Positions 45,056 through 54,802 of a stretch of 64,000 nt of DNA are shown here, piece by piece (positions within the stretch are counted from its first letter, which is position 1; every line of letters starts with the position of its first letter). The translations under genes were made by a program, and so were the position numbers. The notes beneath the pieces are model-generated. The model saw only the letters and a program-made list of their open reading frames with translations, made no database searches and was not told the DNA's origin. Source of the stretch: Spirosoma sp. KCTC 42546 (GTDB taxonomy: Bacteria > Bacteroidota > Bacteroidia > Cytophagales > Spirosomataceae); contig NZ_CP041360.1 of NCBI RefSeq assembly GCF_006965485.1, forward strand, positions 3,886,501 through 3,950,500. Reading direction: 5' to 3'.

Positions 45056-48000
45056 ATGAAAAATAATCCACATCCTTTTATAAAACGGTTAATTAATGTG
45101 CTACTGACCTCTTTGTTCGTTGTACAAGGTTTTTCCAGTACAGCTCAGCAACTGTACATCAATGAACTAATGGCTTCCAATGCCCGAACCATTACCGACG
45201 CTTCGGGTTCGTATGAAGACTGGTTTGAGATCTATAATCCGAACTCCACAACTGTTAACATTGCGGGCTATTATCTTTCCGACAATGCTACCTTAACAAA
45301 ATATCGCCTGCCTACGGGATCGTCGCAGACCATTATTCCGGCCAACGGCTTTCTGTTGGTATGGGCTAGTGATGTTACCAGCCGGGGGCCACTACATGTT
45401 GGCTTCAAGCTTTCTGCCGATGGAGAAATGCTTAGTTTGGTACGACCGGATGGCATTACGGTCGTTGATCAGGTAACGTTTGGCCCGCAGCGTACCGATG
45501 TTTCCTGGGGACGAAAGCCCGACGGCTCAACTACCTGGCTTTATTTTCAGCGTACTAATTCTATTAACAATACCAGCCCAGGGGCGAGCAATAATACCAA
45601 GACTGGCTACGCTAGCGTTCAGAGTGCGCCGGTTTTCTCGCAGGTGGGGGGCTTCTACCCGTCCGGTTTTAGTTTGAGTATCACCTCGTCTGATCCCACA
45701 GCTACCATTTACTATACGCTGGATGGTTCAGAACCCGATCCTGCCAGCCCCGGCCCCAATACCTATCAGTATAAAAATAACTACGCTGAACACCCTGGAC
45801 AGGGCAATGGAGCACTGTTGAACGGGAGCTACCAGTCATTAACGTATTCCAGCCCTTTATCGATTAGCGACCAAACCAGTTCGCCTAATAAAGTATCTAT
45901 TAAATCATCTACATTCAATTCGTCACCTTATTACGCGCCAACTACGCCGGTTTTTAAGGGAACTGTAGTAAGGGCGGTGGCTTATAAGGCAAATGCACTG
46001 ATAAGCGACATTGTGTCGGAAACGTATTTTATTGCGCCTGCAACACGATACGGAAATCTGCCGGTTATCTCAATCAGTACCAATGAGAAATCGTTATTTG
46101 CCTATTCGAACGGTATCTATACGGCTGGCTCAACATTCGAAAGCTGGCGAGCGACGAATCCAACAGCCGAAACTATTTTCTGTACACCTGGTAACTTTTC
46201 AAACACGGGAGATAACTGGGAGCGGCCGGCACACGTTCAGTTTTTTCTGAATGGCAGTTCGATCCTTAATCAACGAGTGGATATTGCTATCAATGGTGGT
46301 TGCTCACGGTCTGTTCCGCGCAAAGCTGTGCGACTATACGGTGACGACGATTTCAGTTATCCATTTTTCAGCAATCGACCTATCAATCAGTTTTACAATC
46401 GATTATTGCTCCGTAGTGGTGGTAACGACTGGGATTTTACGACCCTGATCGATTCGTACATGCAGACAATGGTGCGGCATCTACCCTTCGAGACCCAATC
46501 GAACCGGCCCAGTGTTGTGTTTATGAATGGCGAATATTGGGGTGTTCATAACCTAATGGAAAGGTATGATCAATACTATCTGAATCGAAACTTCAACGTT
46601 GACCCAGATAGTGTTGATGTGATTAAATTCGATTATGGGGCCTACGTTGCTGACAACGGTGATCTGACAAAATTTTACGCCCTTAAAGATCACTTTGTAG
46701 GGTCACCTACCATCGATTATACGTTTGTGAATACCCAAATGGATGTAGAGAGTTTTTCGGATTATCAGATTTCTGAAATCTATTCAGGAAATTTCGATTG
46801 GCCCTACAACAATCAGCAACTCTGGCGCAAACGAACCAGTCAGTATCTGCCCAATGCACCTAAAGGCCATGATGGTCGTTTCCGCTGGATGATGAACGAT
46901 ATGGACTGGACACTGGGCGCAGGGAACGGATATACGTCCAATTCGCTTGATCGCGCCACTTCAACTTCTGGTTATGGTACTGACGTTACTGAGTACACAC
47001 GCTTTTTGCGTCGGCTATTGGAGGTGACTACCTACAAATCGTACTTCATTAACCGCTTTGCCGACCTGCTGAATACAACCTTTAACCCTACCCGAACCAC
47101 CGATCTACTCACTACGTTTCAGCAGGATTATCAACCCTATATGGATGAACATTTTGCCCGATGGAAGACCGGCAACTCGGTTACTAAGTGGCTTACGAAT
47201 ATGAATACAGTCCGTACATTCCTGCAGCAACGCCCGGCCGCTGTACGTGATCACATGCGCGCCCGATTTGGTCTTAGTGCTAATCGGACTATTACCCTGG
47301 CAGTGTCTGATGCTACACAGGGCTATGTTAAAATCAATACAATCGACATTTTGCCTACTACCGTCGGTGTAGCCACTAACCCGTATCCCTGGAGTGGCGT
47401 CTATTTTCAGGGTAACACGGTTCGGGTTGTTGCCAAACCGCGTGTTGGATACCGATTTATTGCCTGGCAGGAGAACGGAGCTACCATTTCGACCGACACT
47501 GCCTATAGTTTCAATCCCACCACTAACCGAGTCCTCACTGCCCTGTTTGATATTGATAATGCGTTTGTTGGTAAACCATCCGCATTCAGACTAAGTACTT
47601 GCGAGTATCGATTTGATAATTTCTCGCCCACTACGCCAGCAGGCACCTATCCGCCTAACATGCATTTTGTGAGTATGAACCAGGAAGACCCGACTCTTTC
47701 GGCTACGTTTGCGCTAGCCGACACGGTGAAAGGGGCTTACAACCTTACCAGCGCAACACGTATAAATGGGTTGAATACAGACGGAGTCGCCTTTATCAAT
47801 ACTGGTAGTGCTCCAGCCGGTTATGTTGCAACCGCGTTGGGCGGTATGGTACTGGCACTGCGTACCACCAATCTGACCGAAGCCACTGTGCAATGGACTG
47901 GCGGTACCGTTGTACCCAACCCGCGCCAATACAAGATTCGACTCCGGTACCGAATTGGTAATTCAGGCCCCTTTACGGATTTGACAGACGGGGCCAATAA

Positions 48001-48397
48001 TCCTGTTGAATACGTTCGTAATGCAACAGCGGGCCACAGTCAGGTAATCGGACCAGTGGCTCTGCCAGCGGCACTGCTTAATAAGCCGTATATTCAACTC
48101 GTATGGCAGTACTACTACACAGGAGTAGGCATCTCAGGCGCACGAGATCAGTTGCGAATTGATAATATAATCATAAGCCGGGGAGGCTGCCAGAGTATAT
48201 CGTCGGGAAGTTGGCACACGGCCAGTACCTGGGGTTGTGGGCGAGTGCCGAGTGTATGTGATGATGTCGTGATCAAAAACGGACATGTGGTGACGGTGAG
48301 TATAAACGGCGCAACGTCCCGTAGTATTCGCTTTGAGACGACAGGGCAGTTGCAGTATCTGAACGACAGTGCGTCAGTCTTTTTAGACAATCACTAA
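45056..48397 (+). CDS. Secreted lamin-tail / CotH-kinase-like multidomain protein
   Basis: The 1113-aa exoprotein has a signal peptide (LINVLLTSLFVVQGFSSTAQQ) and a lamin-tail domain at about 33-145 (YINELMASNARTITD). A chitobiase-C-like module follows (TIYYTLDGSEPD, about 215-230), like that in the GH20 enzyme at 34265. Then comes a CotH-type region (about 335-745; VHNLMERYDQYYLN, RWMMNDMDWTLG with paired Asp residues) and beta-rich modules. It ends in a WHTASTWGCGRVPSVCDDVVI segment of the kind found in long adhesin-like proteins. CotH proteins are atypical protein kinases in spores; here activity is unproven. No T9SS sorting domain is seen. Confidence 0.85.
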   Translation: MKNNPHPFIKRLINVLLTSLFVVQGFSSTAQQLYINELMASNARTITDASGSYEDWFEIYNPNSTTVNIAGYYLSDNATLTKYRLPTGSSQTIIPANGFLLVWASDVTSRGPLHVGFKLSADGEMLSLVRPDGITVVDQVTFGPQRTDVSWGRKPDGSTTWLYFQRTNSINNTSPGASNNTKTGYASVQSAPVFSQVGGFYPSGFSLSITSSDPTATIYYTLDGSEPDPASPGPNTYQYKNNYAEHPGQGNGALLNGSYQSLTYSSPLSISDQTSSPNKVSIKSSTFNSSPYYAPTTPVFKGTVVRAVAYKANALISDIVSETYFIAPATRYGNLPVISISTNEKSLFAYSNGIYTAGSTFESWRATNPTAETIFCTPGNFSNTGDNWERPAHVQFFLNGSSILNQRVDIAINGGCSRSVPRKAVRLYGDDDFSYPFFSNRPINQFYNRLLLRSGGNDWDFTTLIDSYMQTMVRHLPFETQSNRPSVVFMNGEYWGVHNLMERYDQYYLNRNFNVDPDSVDVIKFDYGAYVADNGDLTKFYALKDHFVGSPTIDYTFVNTQMDVESFSDYQISEIYSGNFDWPYNNQQLWRKRTSQYLPNAPKGHDGRFRWMMNDMDWTLGAGNGYTSNSLDRATSTSGYGTDVTEYTRFLRRLLEVTTYKSYFINRFADLLNTTFNPTRTTDLLTTFQQDYQPYMDEHFARWKTGNSVTKWLTNMNTVRTFLQQRPAAVRDHMRARFGLSANRTITLAVSDATQGYVKINTIDILPTTVGVATNPYPWSGVYFQGNTVRVVAKPRVGYRFIAWQENGATISTDTAYSFNPTTNRVLTALFDIDNAFVGKPSAFRLSTCEYRFDNFSPTTPAGTYPPNMHFVSMNQEDPTLSATFALADTVKGAYNLTSATRINGLNTDGVAFINTGSAPAGYVATALGGMVLALRTTNLTEATVQWTGGTVVPNPRQYKIRLRYRIGNSGPFTDLTDGANNPVEYVRNATAGHSQVIGPVALPAALLNKPYIQLVWQYYYTGVGISGARDQLRIDNIIISRGGCQSISSGSWHTASTWGCGRVPSVCDDVVIKNGHVVTVSINGATSRSIRFETTGQLQYLNDSASVFLDNH

Positions 48398-48792
48398 CTA
48401 AGTATGTACGCCGTTTTGCTTCGGTTTGTCCAATAGAGTGAAACGTTTGCCAGGATTGAATCAAAAACGAGACCAACCAAAAAAACGACCCCTGAACGGT
48501 CGTTTTTTTGGTTCTACCAAATTCGCTATATTTTTTGTTTATGTTAATTAAGTGGTTGATAGTTAGTTTTTTACAGATAAAAAGGCTGATTGGGTGATGC
48601 GAAAAACAGGTGATAATTGACTGTACCTAAAAAAAGTTTACGAATTTTTAAAGTAAAAGCACAGGCTTTACCGTCATCCCTACCAAAGACCCAAATCAGG
48701 AACCAGGAGTATCGAAAAATCGGCCGTCTATTTCGTCACAACTGACTTCCTCGTGAATTGAGCTTTTCGCAAACCATTAATAAATAAACAAC
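48398..48792. other. Intergenic region with terminator
   Basis: Of these 395 bases only the hairpin at 48475-48513 is recognisable. The remaining ~280 bases upstream of the small membrane protein are AT-rich, have no long palindrome and probably hold its promoter. Confidence 0.5.
48475..48513 (+). terminator. Rho-independent terminator of CotH gene
   Basis: A perfect 16-bp stem AACCAAAAAAACGACC with loop CCTGAAC and its complement ending TTTTTTTGG; A- and T-runs allow either direction. Confidence 0.88.
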
Positions 48793-49056
48793 ATGAACAT
48801 CATTTGGAGAGTAGCTGGCCTTGTGCTGGCAGTTGGGTTGGCCCTGTTTTTACTAACCCTTATTTTAAAAGTCCTGCTGGTTGGTTTAGGGGCATTCTTG
48901 CTGGTTCGGGTAGTGGGAGCCCGGTTGGCAGGTCGAACCTTCGGAAGATTTGATCGCGGTGGCTGGCAGTCATCAGACATTATTTCCATCGACAATCCAA
49001 GTTACCGGTTACCAGTGAGCACCCGTAGTTATGACCGGATTATCCCCATCAATTAA
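48793..49056 (+). CDS. Small membrane protein of unknown function
   Basis: This 87-aa protein has one long or two short hydrophobic helices between about residues 5 and 45 (VAGLVLAVGLALFLLTLILKVLLVGLGAFLLV in pieces) and a basic, Gly/Arg-rich tail (RLAGRTFGRFDRGGW). I do not recognise a family. It lies 58 bp upstream of hsp20 with no palindrome or terminator between them, so the two are probably co-transcribed and stress-related. Confidence 0.7.
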   Translation: MNIIWRVAGLVLAVGLALFLLTLILKVLLVGLGAFLLVRVVGARLAGRTFGRFDRGGWQSSDIISIDNPSYRLPVSTRSYDRIIPIN

Positions 49057-49114
49057 GCAGGAACAGTAAACAAACAAGAACAAATCAGTAAACACAAGAC
49101 TAAAACGCACAACC

Positions 49115-49594
49115 ATGTATAATAAACACGCATTTCAATCAGAACATAAAGGTGGTTGCGGTCCAATGGGCCGGGGTAAATTTGGCCCTTGGGGGCGCGG
49201 TAAATTCGGCGGATTCTGGGGCGGACCAATGTTTGGCCGTCACGGGGGGGGCTTCCACCAGGTGCCCGTCAATATTGAAGAGACTGACGCCGAGTATACC
49301 ATCTCCCTCTTCGCAGCCGCTCTGGTAAAAGAGAATGTAAAACTAACCGTAAAAGACGATGTGCTTACGGTTTCCTATCAGGGCAATGATCAATCGGAAG
49401 CCAATGAGCAAGCAGATACGGGTAAGTATACCTATCAGGAATATGGTAACCGGTCGTTCGAGCGGTCGTTCCGGCTCAATGATAAAGTTCTCACCGAAAA
49501 CATCACGGCCAGTTATGCCGATGGTGTCCTGAAAGTAGTTCTGCCCAAGAATCCGGCAACTAATAAGCCAGCCCAGACTATCACTGTGGCGTAA
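49115..49594 (+). CDS. Hsp20/alpha-crystallin family small heat shock protein
   Basis: The 159-aa protein has an unusual N-terminal arm (1-47) very rich in Gly, Phe, His and basic residues (GPMGRGKFGPWGRGKFGG), then an alpha-crystallin domain from about 48 (VNIEETDAEYTISLF, SYADGVLKVVLPK near the end, with the family GVL motif). It is an ATP-independent holdase. The N-terminal arm should drive assembly or phase behaviour. A terminator follows 22 bp after the stop. Confidence 0.9.
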   Translation: MYNKHAFQSEHKGGCGPMGRGKFGPWGRGKFGGFWGGPMFGRHGGGFHQVPVNIEETDAEYTISLFAAALVKENVKLTVKDDVLTVSYQGNDQSEANEQADTGKYTYQEYGNRSFERSFRLNDKVLTENITASYADGVLKVVLPKNPATNKPAQTITVA

Positions 49595-49615
49595 CCGCCT
49601 GGTGAAATGAATAGC

Positions 49616-49653
49616 AAAAAGGCCAGTCCGTTTTACGGTACTGGCCTTTTTTT
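49616..49653 (+). terminator. Rho-independent terminator of hsp20
   Basis: AAAAAGGCCAGT-CCGT pairs with ACGGTACTGGCC followed by a T7 run. Confidence 0.85.
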
Positions 49654-49692
49654 ACCCTTTGTTAGCTACTTTAAATAGCAACTATAGGGGAA

Positions 49693-50163
49693 CTATTGCT
49701 TTTTGATATCTCCCCGAATTTCACCAGCGGGATAGGTAGTTGTGTGTAAATTGGCATAGTAGAAGCCATTTTTAAGACTGTCTACCCGATTCTGATTCGC
49801 CAACTGGAATGTCCCGATAATCGGATTAGTTAAACTCGTAAAAGGGATTTCAACCCCACCCGTTAATGCAGTTGTATTCGTAATACGGTGCAGGTGTCCA
49901 GCTGTTAACGAAGCCGTAAATGGCCCTGTGTAGTTTACTGTATAGCTCAGAACGCGGGTTGATTCATCGATTACGCCTGCAAATGTACCCGTTGCCGTAG
50001 ACGATGTTGATGATGGTTTCTCTGCCGCACCGGTTAACGTGGCAGTAAGCTTGGTTGTGGTTGAGGTAATAGTGGGGTTTTCATCGTTATTGCTACAGGA
50101 CAGGAAAGGAAGTCCTAAGGCAAGGAGCGTTAAAATGGAATAGGTAATGTTCTGAAGTTTCAT
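49693..50163 (-). CDS. CHRD domain lipoprotein
   Basis: The 156-aa protein has a lipoprotein signal (LTLLALGLPFLSC, C23) followed by a single CHRD (chordin-like) domain: TKLTATLTGAAEKPSS, YTVNYTGP, AGHLHRIT and FYYANLHTTTYPAGEIRG. CHRD proteins are exported and their role in bacteria is unknown. It is convergent with hsp20 and divergent from aconitase. Confidence 0.9.
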   Translation of the reverse strand: MKLQNITYSILTLLALGLPFLSCSNNDENPTITSTTTKLTATLTGAAEKPSSTSSTATGTFAGVIDESTRVLSYTVNYTGPFTASLTAGHLHRITNTTALTGGVEIPFTSLTNPIIGTFQLANQNRVDSLKNGFYYANLHTTTYPAGEIRGDIKKQ

Positions 50164-50485
50164 AGCAGTTCGCGTTTTTTAAATCAATTTAGTTCTTTAA
50201 AGGTATGTACGGCAAATACGTCAATGGGGTTGCGTTGACGCTAATTAAGTCGCCAAGATAATAGTAAGTGGTTAGTTTACGCCAATACTTGTCTATAAAC
50301 AGTGGAAATGGCTGTATTTATGGCCATTTCAGATGAGGTTTTGCACCCATAAGCGGTAATACATCATAATATTTCCAAAACGTGACAGAATCTTCTAATT
50401 TTGGTCCACTAACCGGAATTCATTTCCTGAGTTCAATGGTTGTCTTTATAGAATATACTTTCAGTAACCTGTTATCCTACTTGCT
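50164..50485. other. Divergent intergenic region CHRD / aconitase
   Basis: In 322 bases I see one small hairpin (GAAATGGC ... GCCATTTC, 50305-50330) and no long palindrome. It should contain two divergent promoters, but no box pair is convincing. Confidence 0.45.
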
Positions 50486-52753
50486 ATGGCTTTTGATTTA
50501 GACATGATTCAGCGCGTTTACGCTAACCTCGGCAAACGCGTCGATGCCGCCCGGCAGGCAGTGGGCAAACCGCTGACCTTGTCGGAGAAGATTTTATACA
50601 GTCACCTTTTTGGCGGTGAAACAACCCAGGCCTTCGAGCGGGGAAAAGCCTATGTGGACTTTGCGCCTGACCGGGTAGCCATGCAGGATGCAACGGCCCA
50701 AATGGCGTTGTTACAATTTATGCAGGCAGGTCGGCCACAAGTAGCTGTTCCCTCCACTGTTCACTGCGACCACCTGATTCAGGCTGAAGTAGGGGCCGTG
50801 CAGGATCTGGACATTGCTAAAAATAAGAATAAAGAAGTATATGACTTCCTGGCCTCTATTTCCAATAAATACGGAATTGGCTTCTGGAAGCCAGGCGCGG
50901 GCATTATTCACCAGGTAGTGATCGAAAACTACGCTTTTCCAGGTGGTATGATGATCGGTACCGACTCGCATACACCAAATGCGGGTGGTCTGGGTATGAT
51001 CGCCATTGGCGTGGGTGGAGCCGATGCCTGCGACGTGATGGCAGGTCTGGCCTGGGAATTAAAAATGCCAAAATTGATTGGTGTAAAACTGACCGGCAAA
51101 CTAAGCGGCTGGGCATCGGCAAAAGACGTTATCCTTCGTGTAGCGGGTATCCTGACCGTAAAAGGGGGAACAGGCTGCATCGTTGAATACTTTGGCGAAG
51201 GAGCTGAAAGTCTGTCGGCAACGGGTAAAGGTACGATCTGTAACATGGGTGCTGAAATTGGGGCTACAACCTCCATTTTCGCCTATGACGAGAAAATGGC
51301 CAATTACCTGAAAGCAACCAGCCGGGCCGATATTGCCGCTGCTGCTGACGCTGTGAAGGCAGACCTGCGTGCGGATGACGAGGTATATGCTGATCCCGCT
51401 TCCTACTACGATCAATTGATCGAAATCGATCTGAATACACTTGAGCCACATATCAACGGTCCATTCACGCCCGATCTGGCCTGGCCACTGTCGAACTTCG
51501 CCAAAGCCGTTAAAGAAAATAACTGGCCTGTTAAACTTGACGTTGGTCTGATTGGCTCGTGCACCAACTCCAGCTATGAAGATATGACCCGTTCGGCTTC
51601 GGTAGCGGCTCAGGCAACGGCTAAGAATCTGAAAACCAAAGCAGAATTCACCGTAACTCCTGGCTCTGAGCTGGTTCGGTTTACGGCAGAACGTGACGGA
51701 CTTTTAGATACGTTTGAAGAAATTGGTGGTGTTGTCCTGGCGAATGCCTGTGGTCCGTGTATCGGGCAGTGGGCGCGTCATATGGATGACCCAACCCGTA
51801 AAAACTCGATCATTACGTCCTTCAACCGGAACTTTGCGAAGCGGAATGACGGTAACGCCAGCACCCACGCCTTTGTGGCCTCGCCCGAAATTGTGACCGC
51901 GCTCGTTATTGCCGGTGACCTGACGTTCAACCCCATGACCGATACGCTGACCAATGAAGCAGGTGAGCAGGTCATGCTTGATGAACCACAGGGTATTGAG
52001 CAACCGCTGAAAGGCTATGCCGTTGATGACGCTGGTTATCAGGCACCTGCCGAAGATGGTTCGGGTGTACAGGTACTCGTTTCGCCAACGTCGGATCGTC
52101 TGCAACTCCTGGCTCCGTTCGCTGCCTGGGAAGGTACCGATCTGAAGGGATTAAAATTGTTAATTAAAGCCAAAGGCAAGTGTACAACCGACCATATTTC
52201 GATGGCTGGTCCCTGGTTAAAATACCGTGGTCACCTCGATAATATCTCGAACAACATGCTGATTGGCGCGGTGAACTTCTACAACGAGAAGACCAACACC
52301 GTGAAAAACCAACTGACGGGTGAATATGGCGAAGTGCCTGCCGTACAACGGGCTTACAAAGCTGCGGGTATTGGCTCGATTGTGGTCGGTGACGAGAACT
52401 ACGGCGAAGGATCTTCGCGTGAGCACGCAGCTATGGAGCCTCGCTTCCTGGGTGTTCGGGCTATTCTGGTGCGTTCATTCGCCCGGATTCACGAAACGAA
52501 CCTGAAAAAACAGGGTATGCTAGCCCTAACATTCTCTAATCCTGCTGATTACGACAAGATTCAGGAAGACGACGTGATCGACATCGATGGCCTAACGGAA
52601 TTTGCTCCAGGTCGTCCGCTCGAAATCGTTCTGCACCATGCCGATGGCACGACAGATGAATTCCCTGTCAATCATACCTACAACGAAGGTCAGATCGAGT
52701 GGTTCAAAGCGGGTGCTGCGCTGAACATCATTCGGATGAAGCAAAACGCGTAA
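50486..52753 (+). CDS. Aconitate hydratase (mitochondrial type)
   Basis: The 755-aa TCA-cycle enzyme interconverts citrate and isocitrate. The [4Fe-4S] ligands C359 (GSCTNSS), C422 and C425 (CGPCIGQW) lie almost exactly where mammalian mitochondrial aconitase has them. Substrate motifs [15 protein letters not shown] and [10 protein letters not shown] are intact. Size and spacing match the mitochondrial-like AcnA group rather than AcnB or bacterial IRP-type AcnA (~890 aa). It is a single gene with a terminator. Confidence 0.96.
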   Translation: MAFDLDMIQRVYANLGKRVDAARQAVGKPLTLSEKILYSHLFGGETTQAFERGKAYVDFAPDRVAMQDATAQMALLQFMQAGRPQVAVPSTVHCDHLIQAEVGAVQDLDIAKNKNKEVYDFLASISNKYGIGFWKPGAGIIHQVVIENYAFPGGMMIGTDSHTPNAGGLGMIAIGVGGADACDVMAGLAWELKMPKLIGVKLTGKLSGWASAKDVILRVAGILTVKGGTGCIVEYFGEGAESLSATGKGTICNMGAEIGATTSIFAYDEKMANYLKATSRADIAAAADAVKADLRADDEVYADPASYYDQLIEIDLNTLEPHINGPFTPDLAWPLSNFAKAVKENNWPVKLDVGLIGSCTNSSYEDMTRSASVAAQATAKNLKTKAEFTVTPGSELVRFTAERDGLLDTFEEIGGVVLANACGPCIGQWARHMDDPTRKNSIITSFNRNFAKRNDGNASTHAFVASPEIVTALVIAGDLTFNPMTDTLTNEAGEQVMLDEPQGIEQPLKGYAVDDAGYQAPAEDGSGVQVLVSPTSDRLQLLAPFAAWEGTDLKGLKLLIKAKGKCTTDHISMAGPWLKYRGHLDNISNNMLIGAVNFYNEKTNTVKNQLTGEYGEVPAVQRAYKAAGIGSIVVGDENYGEGSSREHAAMEPRFLGVRAILVRSFARIHETNLKKQGMLALTFSNPADYDKIQEDDVIDIDGLTEFAPGRPLEIVLHHADGTTDEFPVNHTYNEGQIEWFKAGAALNIIRMKQNA

Positions 52754-52778
52754 GTAATACGTTCATAGTTAGTTAACG

Positions 52779-52822
52779 AATCGGCCTGGTCGATTGCCAA
52801 GCGCAATCAGCCGGGCCGATTT
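52779..52822 (+). terminator. Hairpin terminator of aconitase gene
   Basis: AATCGGCCTGGTCGATTG pairs with CAATCAGCCGGGCCGATTT, about 25 bases after the stop. Confidence 0.7.
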
Positions 52823-52863
52823 GTTGATGGCGCAAGGCTGGAGCCTTGCGCCATCAACAAATC
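52818..52863. repeat. Perfect 22-bp inverted repeat with 2-nt loop
   Basis: GATTTGTTGATGGCGCAAGG.. (52818-52839) and its exact complement (52842-52863) form a near-cruciform palindrome. It overlaps the right side of the terminator hairpin by five bases, so the two folds compete at the edge. Confidence 0.92.
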
Positions 52864-52929
52864 GGTATTTCAGTGGGAAAATCAGCTTTGCTCGTTATAA
52901 ACAAGCAACGTGACTCTGAAATCAATCCA

Positions 52930-53985
52930 GTGAATACACTTCCAAACACCCCTGCCGATTTAACTGACCTGATTAATTTATTTGACGTTGAAAAACAGGC
53001 AGCGGGAGTCATGACACACATGGCGTACGAATACGTTGCCAGTGGGGCCGCCGATGAATTGACCGTCCGATGGAATCGGGAGTCGCTGGATAACCTAAAA
53101 CTTAACCCAAGCTTTCTTCAGGACGTTAGTAAGCTGGACACGCGAATCACTCTGTTCGGTGATGAGCTTCCGTATCCAATTCTCATTGCGCCAACCGCCT
53201 TTCATAAAATCATGCATCCCGAAGGTGAACTGGCGACGGCCCGTGGCGCTGGTGCCGCTTCGGCAACGTATGTTGTCAGTTCCTTTACAACAACTCCTCT
53301 GGAGGAAATCGCCAACGTAGCTACTCAACCGTTGTGGTTTCAACTCTATGTTCAGGACGATAGAAGCTTAGTGAAAGATCTGGTTCAGAAAGCCGAATCG
53401 GTAGGCTGCCGTGCGCTGTGCATCACCATCGATACACCAGTCCCCGGCGTACGGAATCGGCAGGATCGCGCAAACTTTCGGTTACCCAACGAAATACAGG
53501 CACCGTATATGCATGGATTAGGCGATCAGAAAAAGCTACTGACCTGGGCCGACATCGACTGGTTACAGTCTTTTGCTAAAATCCCGGTTTTGTTAAAAGG
53601 CATTTTAAACCCTGCCGATGCGGAACAGGCCATCCAGACAGGCGTCTCGGGAATCATAGTCTCCAATCACAGTGGCCGCAATTTGGATACAGTACCCGCA
53701 ACCATCGACGTGCTTCCCGGCATTGCCGATCAGGTGAACAAGCGAGTGCCGTTACTCATGGATGGGGGCATCCGGCGAGGAACCGATGTGTTGAAAGCAC
53801 TGGCGCACGGGGCCAATGCCGTATTAGTTGGGAAACCTATATGCTTCGGACTGGCTTGTGGAGGAGCCGATGGCGTCTCGAAAGTGATGAACATACTCCG
53901 AACTGAATTTGAACTGGCAATGACCTTAACCGGCAGAACCACCCTGACCAGCATCGACCGATCGGTACTCTGGAGACCGTATTGA
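52930..53985 (+). CDS. FMN-dependent alpha-hydroxy-acid oxidase/dehydrogenase
   Basis: The GTG at 52930 (NTLPNTPADLTDLINLFDVE) is the preferred start; GTG 52873 is possible, while TTG 52846 lies in a palindrome and is unlikely. The ~351-aa enzyme belongs to the glycolate/lactate oxidase family: FMN barrel with PILIAPTAFHKIMHPEGE, CITIDTPVPGVRNR, the catalytic H247 in VSNHSGRNLD, and DGGIRRGTDVLKALA. It oxidises an L-2-hydroxy acid such as lactate or glycolate. Substrate cannot be fixed from sequence. Confidence 0.85.
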   Translation: MNTLPNTPADLTDLINLFDVEKQAAGVMTHMAYEYVASGAADELTVRWNRESLDNLKLNPSFLQDVSKLDTRITLFGDELPYPILIAPTAFHKIMHPEGELATARGAGAASATYVVSSFTTTPLEEIANVATQPLWFQLYVQDDRSLVKDLVQKAESVGCRALCITIDTPVPGVRNRQDRANFRLPNEIQAPYMHGLGDQKKLLTWADIDWLQSFAKIPVLLKGILNPADAEQAIQTGVSGIIVSNHSGRNLDTVPATIDVLPGIADQVNKRVPLLMDGGIRRGTDVLKALAHGANAVLVGKPICFGLACGGADGVSKVMNILRTEFELAMTLTGRTTLTSIDRSVLWRPY

Positions 53986-54008
53986 TTATAAAGGCTGGGT
54001 CAAATTGG

Positions 54009-54090
54009 TTTAACCACAGAGGCACAGAGATTACAAAGGGTAGAGTAGTTACTTCAATAACTCTGTGTTCTCTGTGCCTCTGTGGTTAAA
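54009..54090. repeat. CACAGAG inverted repeat, left arm shorter
   Basis: The left arm 54009-54030 pairs with the right arm 54061-54090, which has one more unit. It lies between the convergent oxidase and GNAT genes. Confidence 0.88.
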
Positions 54091-54137
54091 TAAAAATGAT
54101 TTTGTTGTCAGCTTACTCCAAATTGCGCTAATAGCTG

Positions 54138-54668
54138 TTATGCATAAAACCGCTCGTAAACCCGCTTCTTAATAAGCTGGCTGAATCGGTCAAATTCGCC
54201 CTGATCAGGAATCGCCGGGATTGACATCAACCGCATGGGTATGGGCTCTTTACCATGTTGGTAGGGTGGTTGGACGTAATCAAAGGGATTTAAACTAAAG
54301 CCCTGTCGTTCGTAAAATCGAACCCGTCGCTGGCTCAGTTCGTCATTGGGTAGCTCGACTTCCAGAATCACATACTCGTTTGCAGAAGCCAGTAATTGCG
54401 TCAATGCCTGCTGGCCAAACTGCTTTCCCCGCTGGGCCGGATCAATCGCAAAATGCTCAACAAAGAGAGTAGTTTCCCAGGTCCAATAAATGATAAAACC
54501 TACGAGTTGGTCATTGTCGACCAGCGCACAGAGGTGCATATCCGGGCAGGGGAGGAGTATTGCCAAATCAGCGAAACTACGCCGTTCATCGATAGGGAAG
54601 GAGCTTTCATACCAGGTTTGAATGTTGTTTAAGTAAAAATTAGGAGCCTGAATTCGTAAAAAAGTCAT
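54138..54668 (-). CDS. GNAT N-acetyltransferase
   Basis: The 176-aa protein has GNAT motif A (AIDPAQRGKQFGQQALTQLL, about 78-97) and a late RVRFYERQGFSLNPFDY segment. I cannot name its substrate; the C-terminal PYQHGKEPIPMRLM stretch resembles uncharacterised Bacteroidota GNATs. It is divergent from the gene at 54803. Confidence 0.85.
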   Translation of the reverse strand: MTFLRIQAPNFYLNNIQTWYESSFPIDERRSFADLAILLPCPDMHLCALVDNDQLVGFIIYWTWETTLFVEHFAIDPAQRGKQFGQQALTQLLASANEYVILEVELPNDELSQRRVRFYERQGFSLNPFDYVQPPYQHGKEPIPMRLMSIPAIPDQGEFDRFSQLIKKRVYERFYA

Positions 54669-54702
54669 ACGCAGATTAGAGGATTTTAATCTAAATTTAA
54701 TC

Positions 54703-54710
54703 TATCTTTG
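54703..54710 (+). promoter_or_regulatory. Candidate -7 box TATCTTTG
   Basis: A perfect match to TAnnTTTG, about 90 bases before the gene at 54803, with TTTT/TTTA about 20 bases upstream as a weak -33 element. Confidence 0.4.
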
Positions 54711-54802
54711 AATGTATTAGCTTTATCTAAGTTTTATAACTTACTGATAAGTAATCAGTTGAGTTTATATTGCTTTCGGACTATATTTGATTTCCGAACG
54801 AT

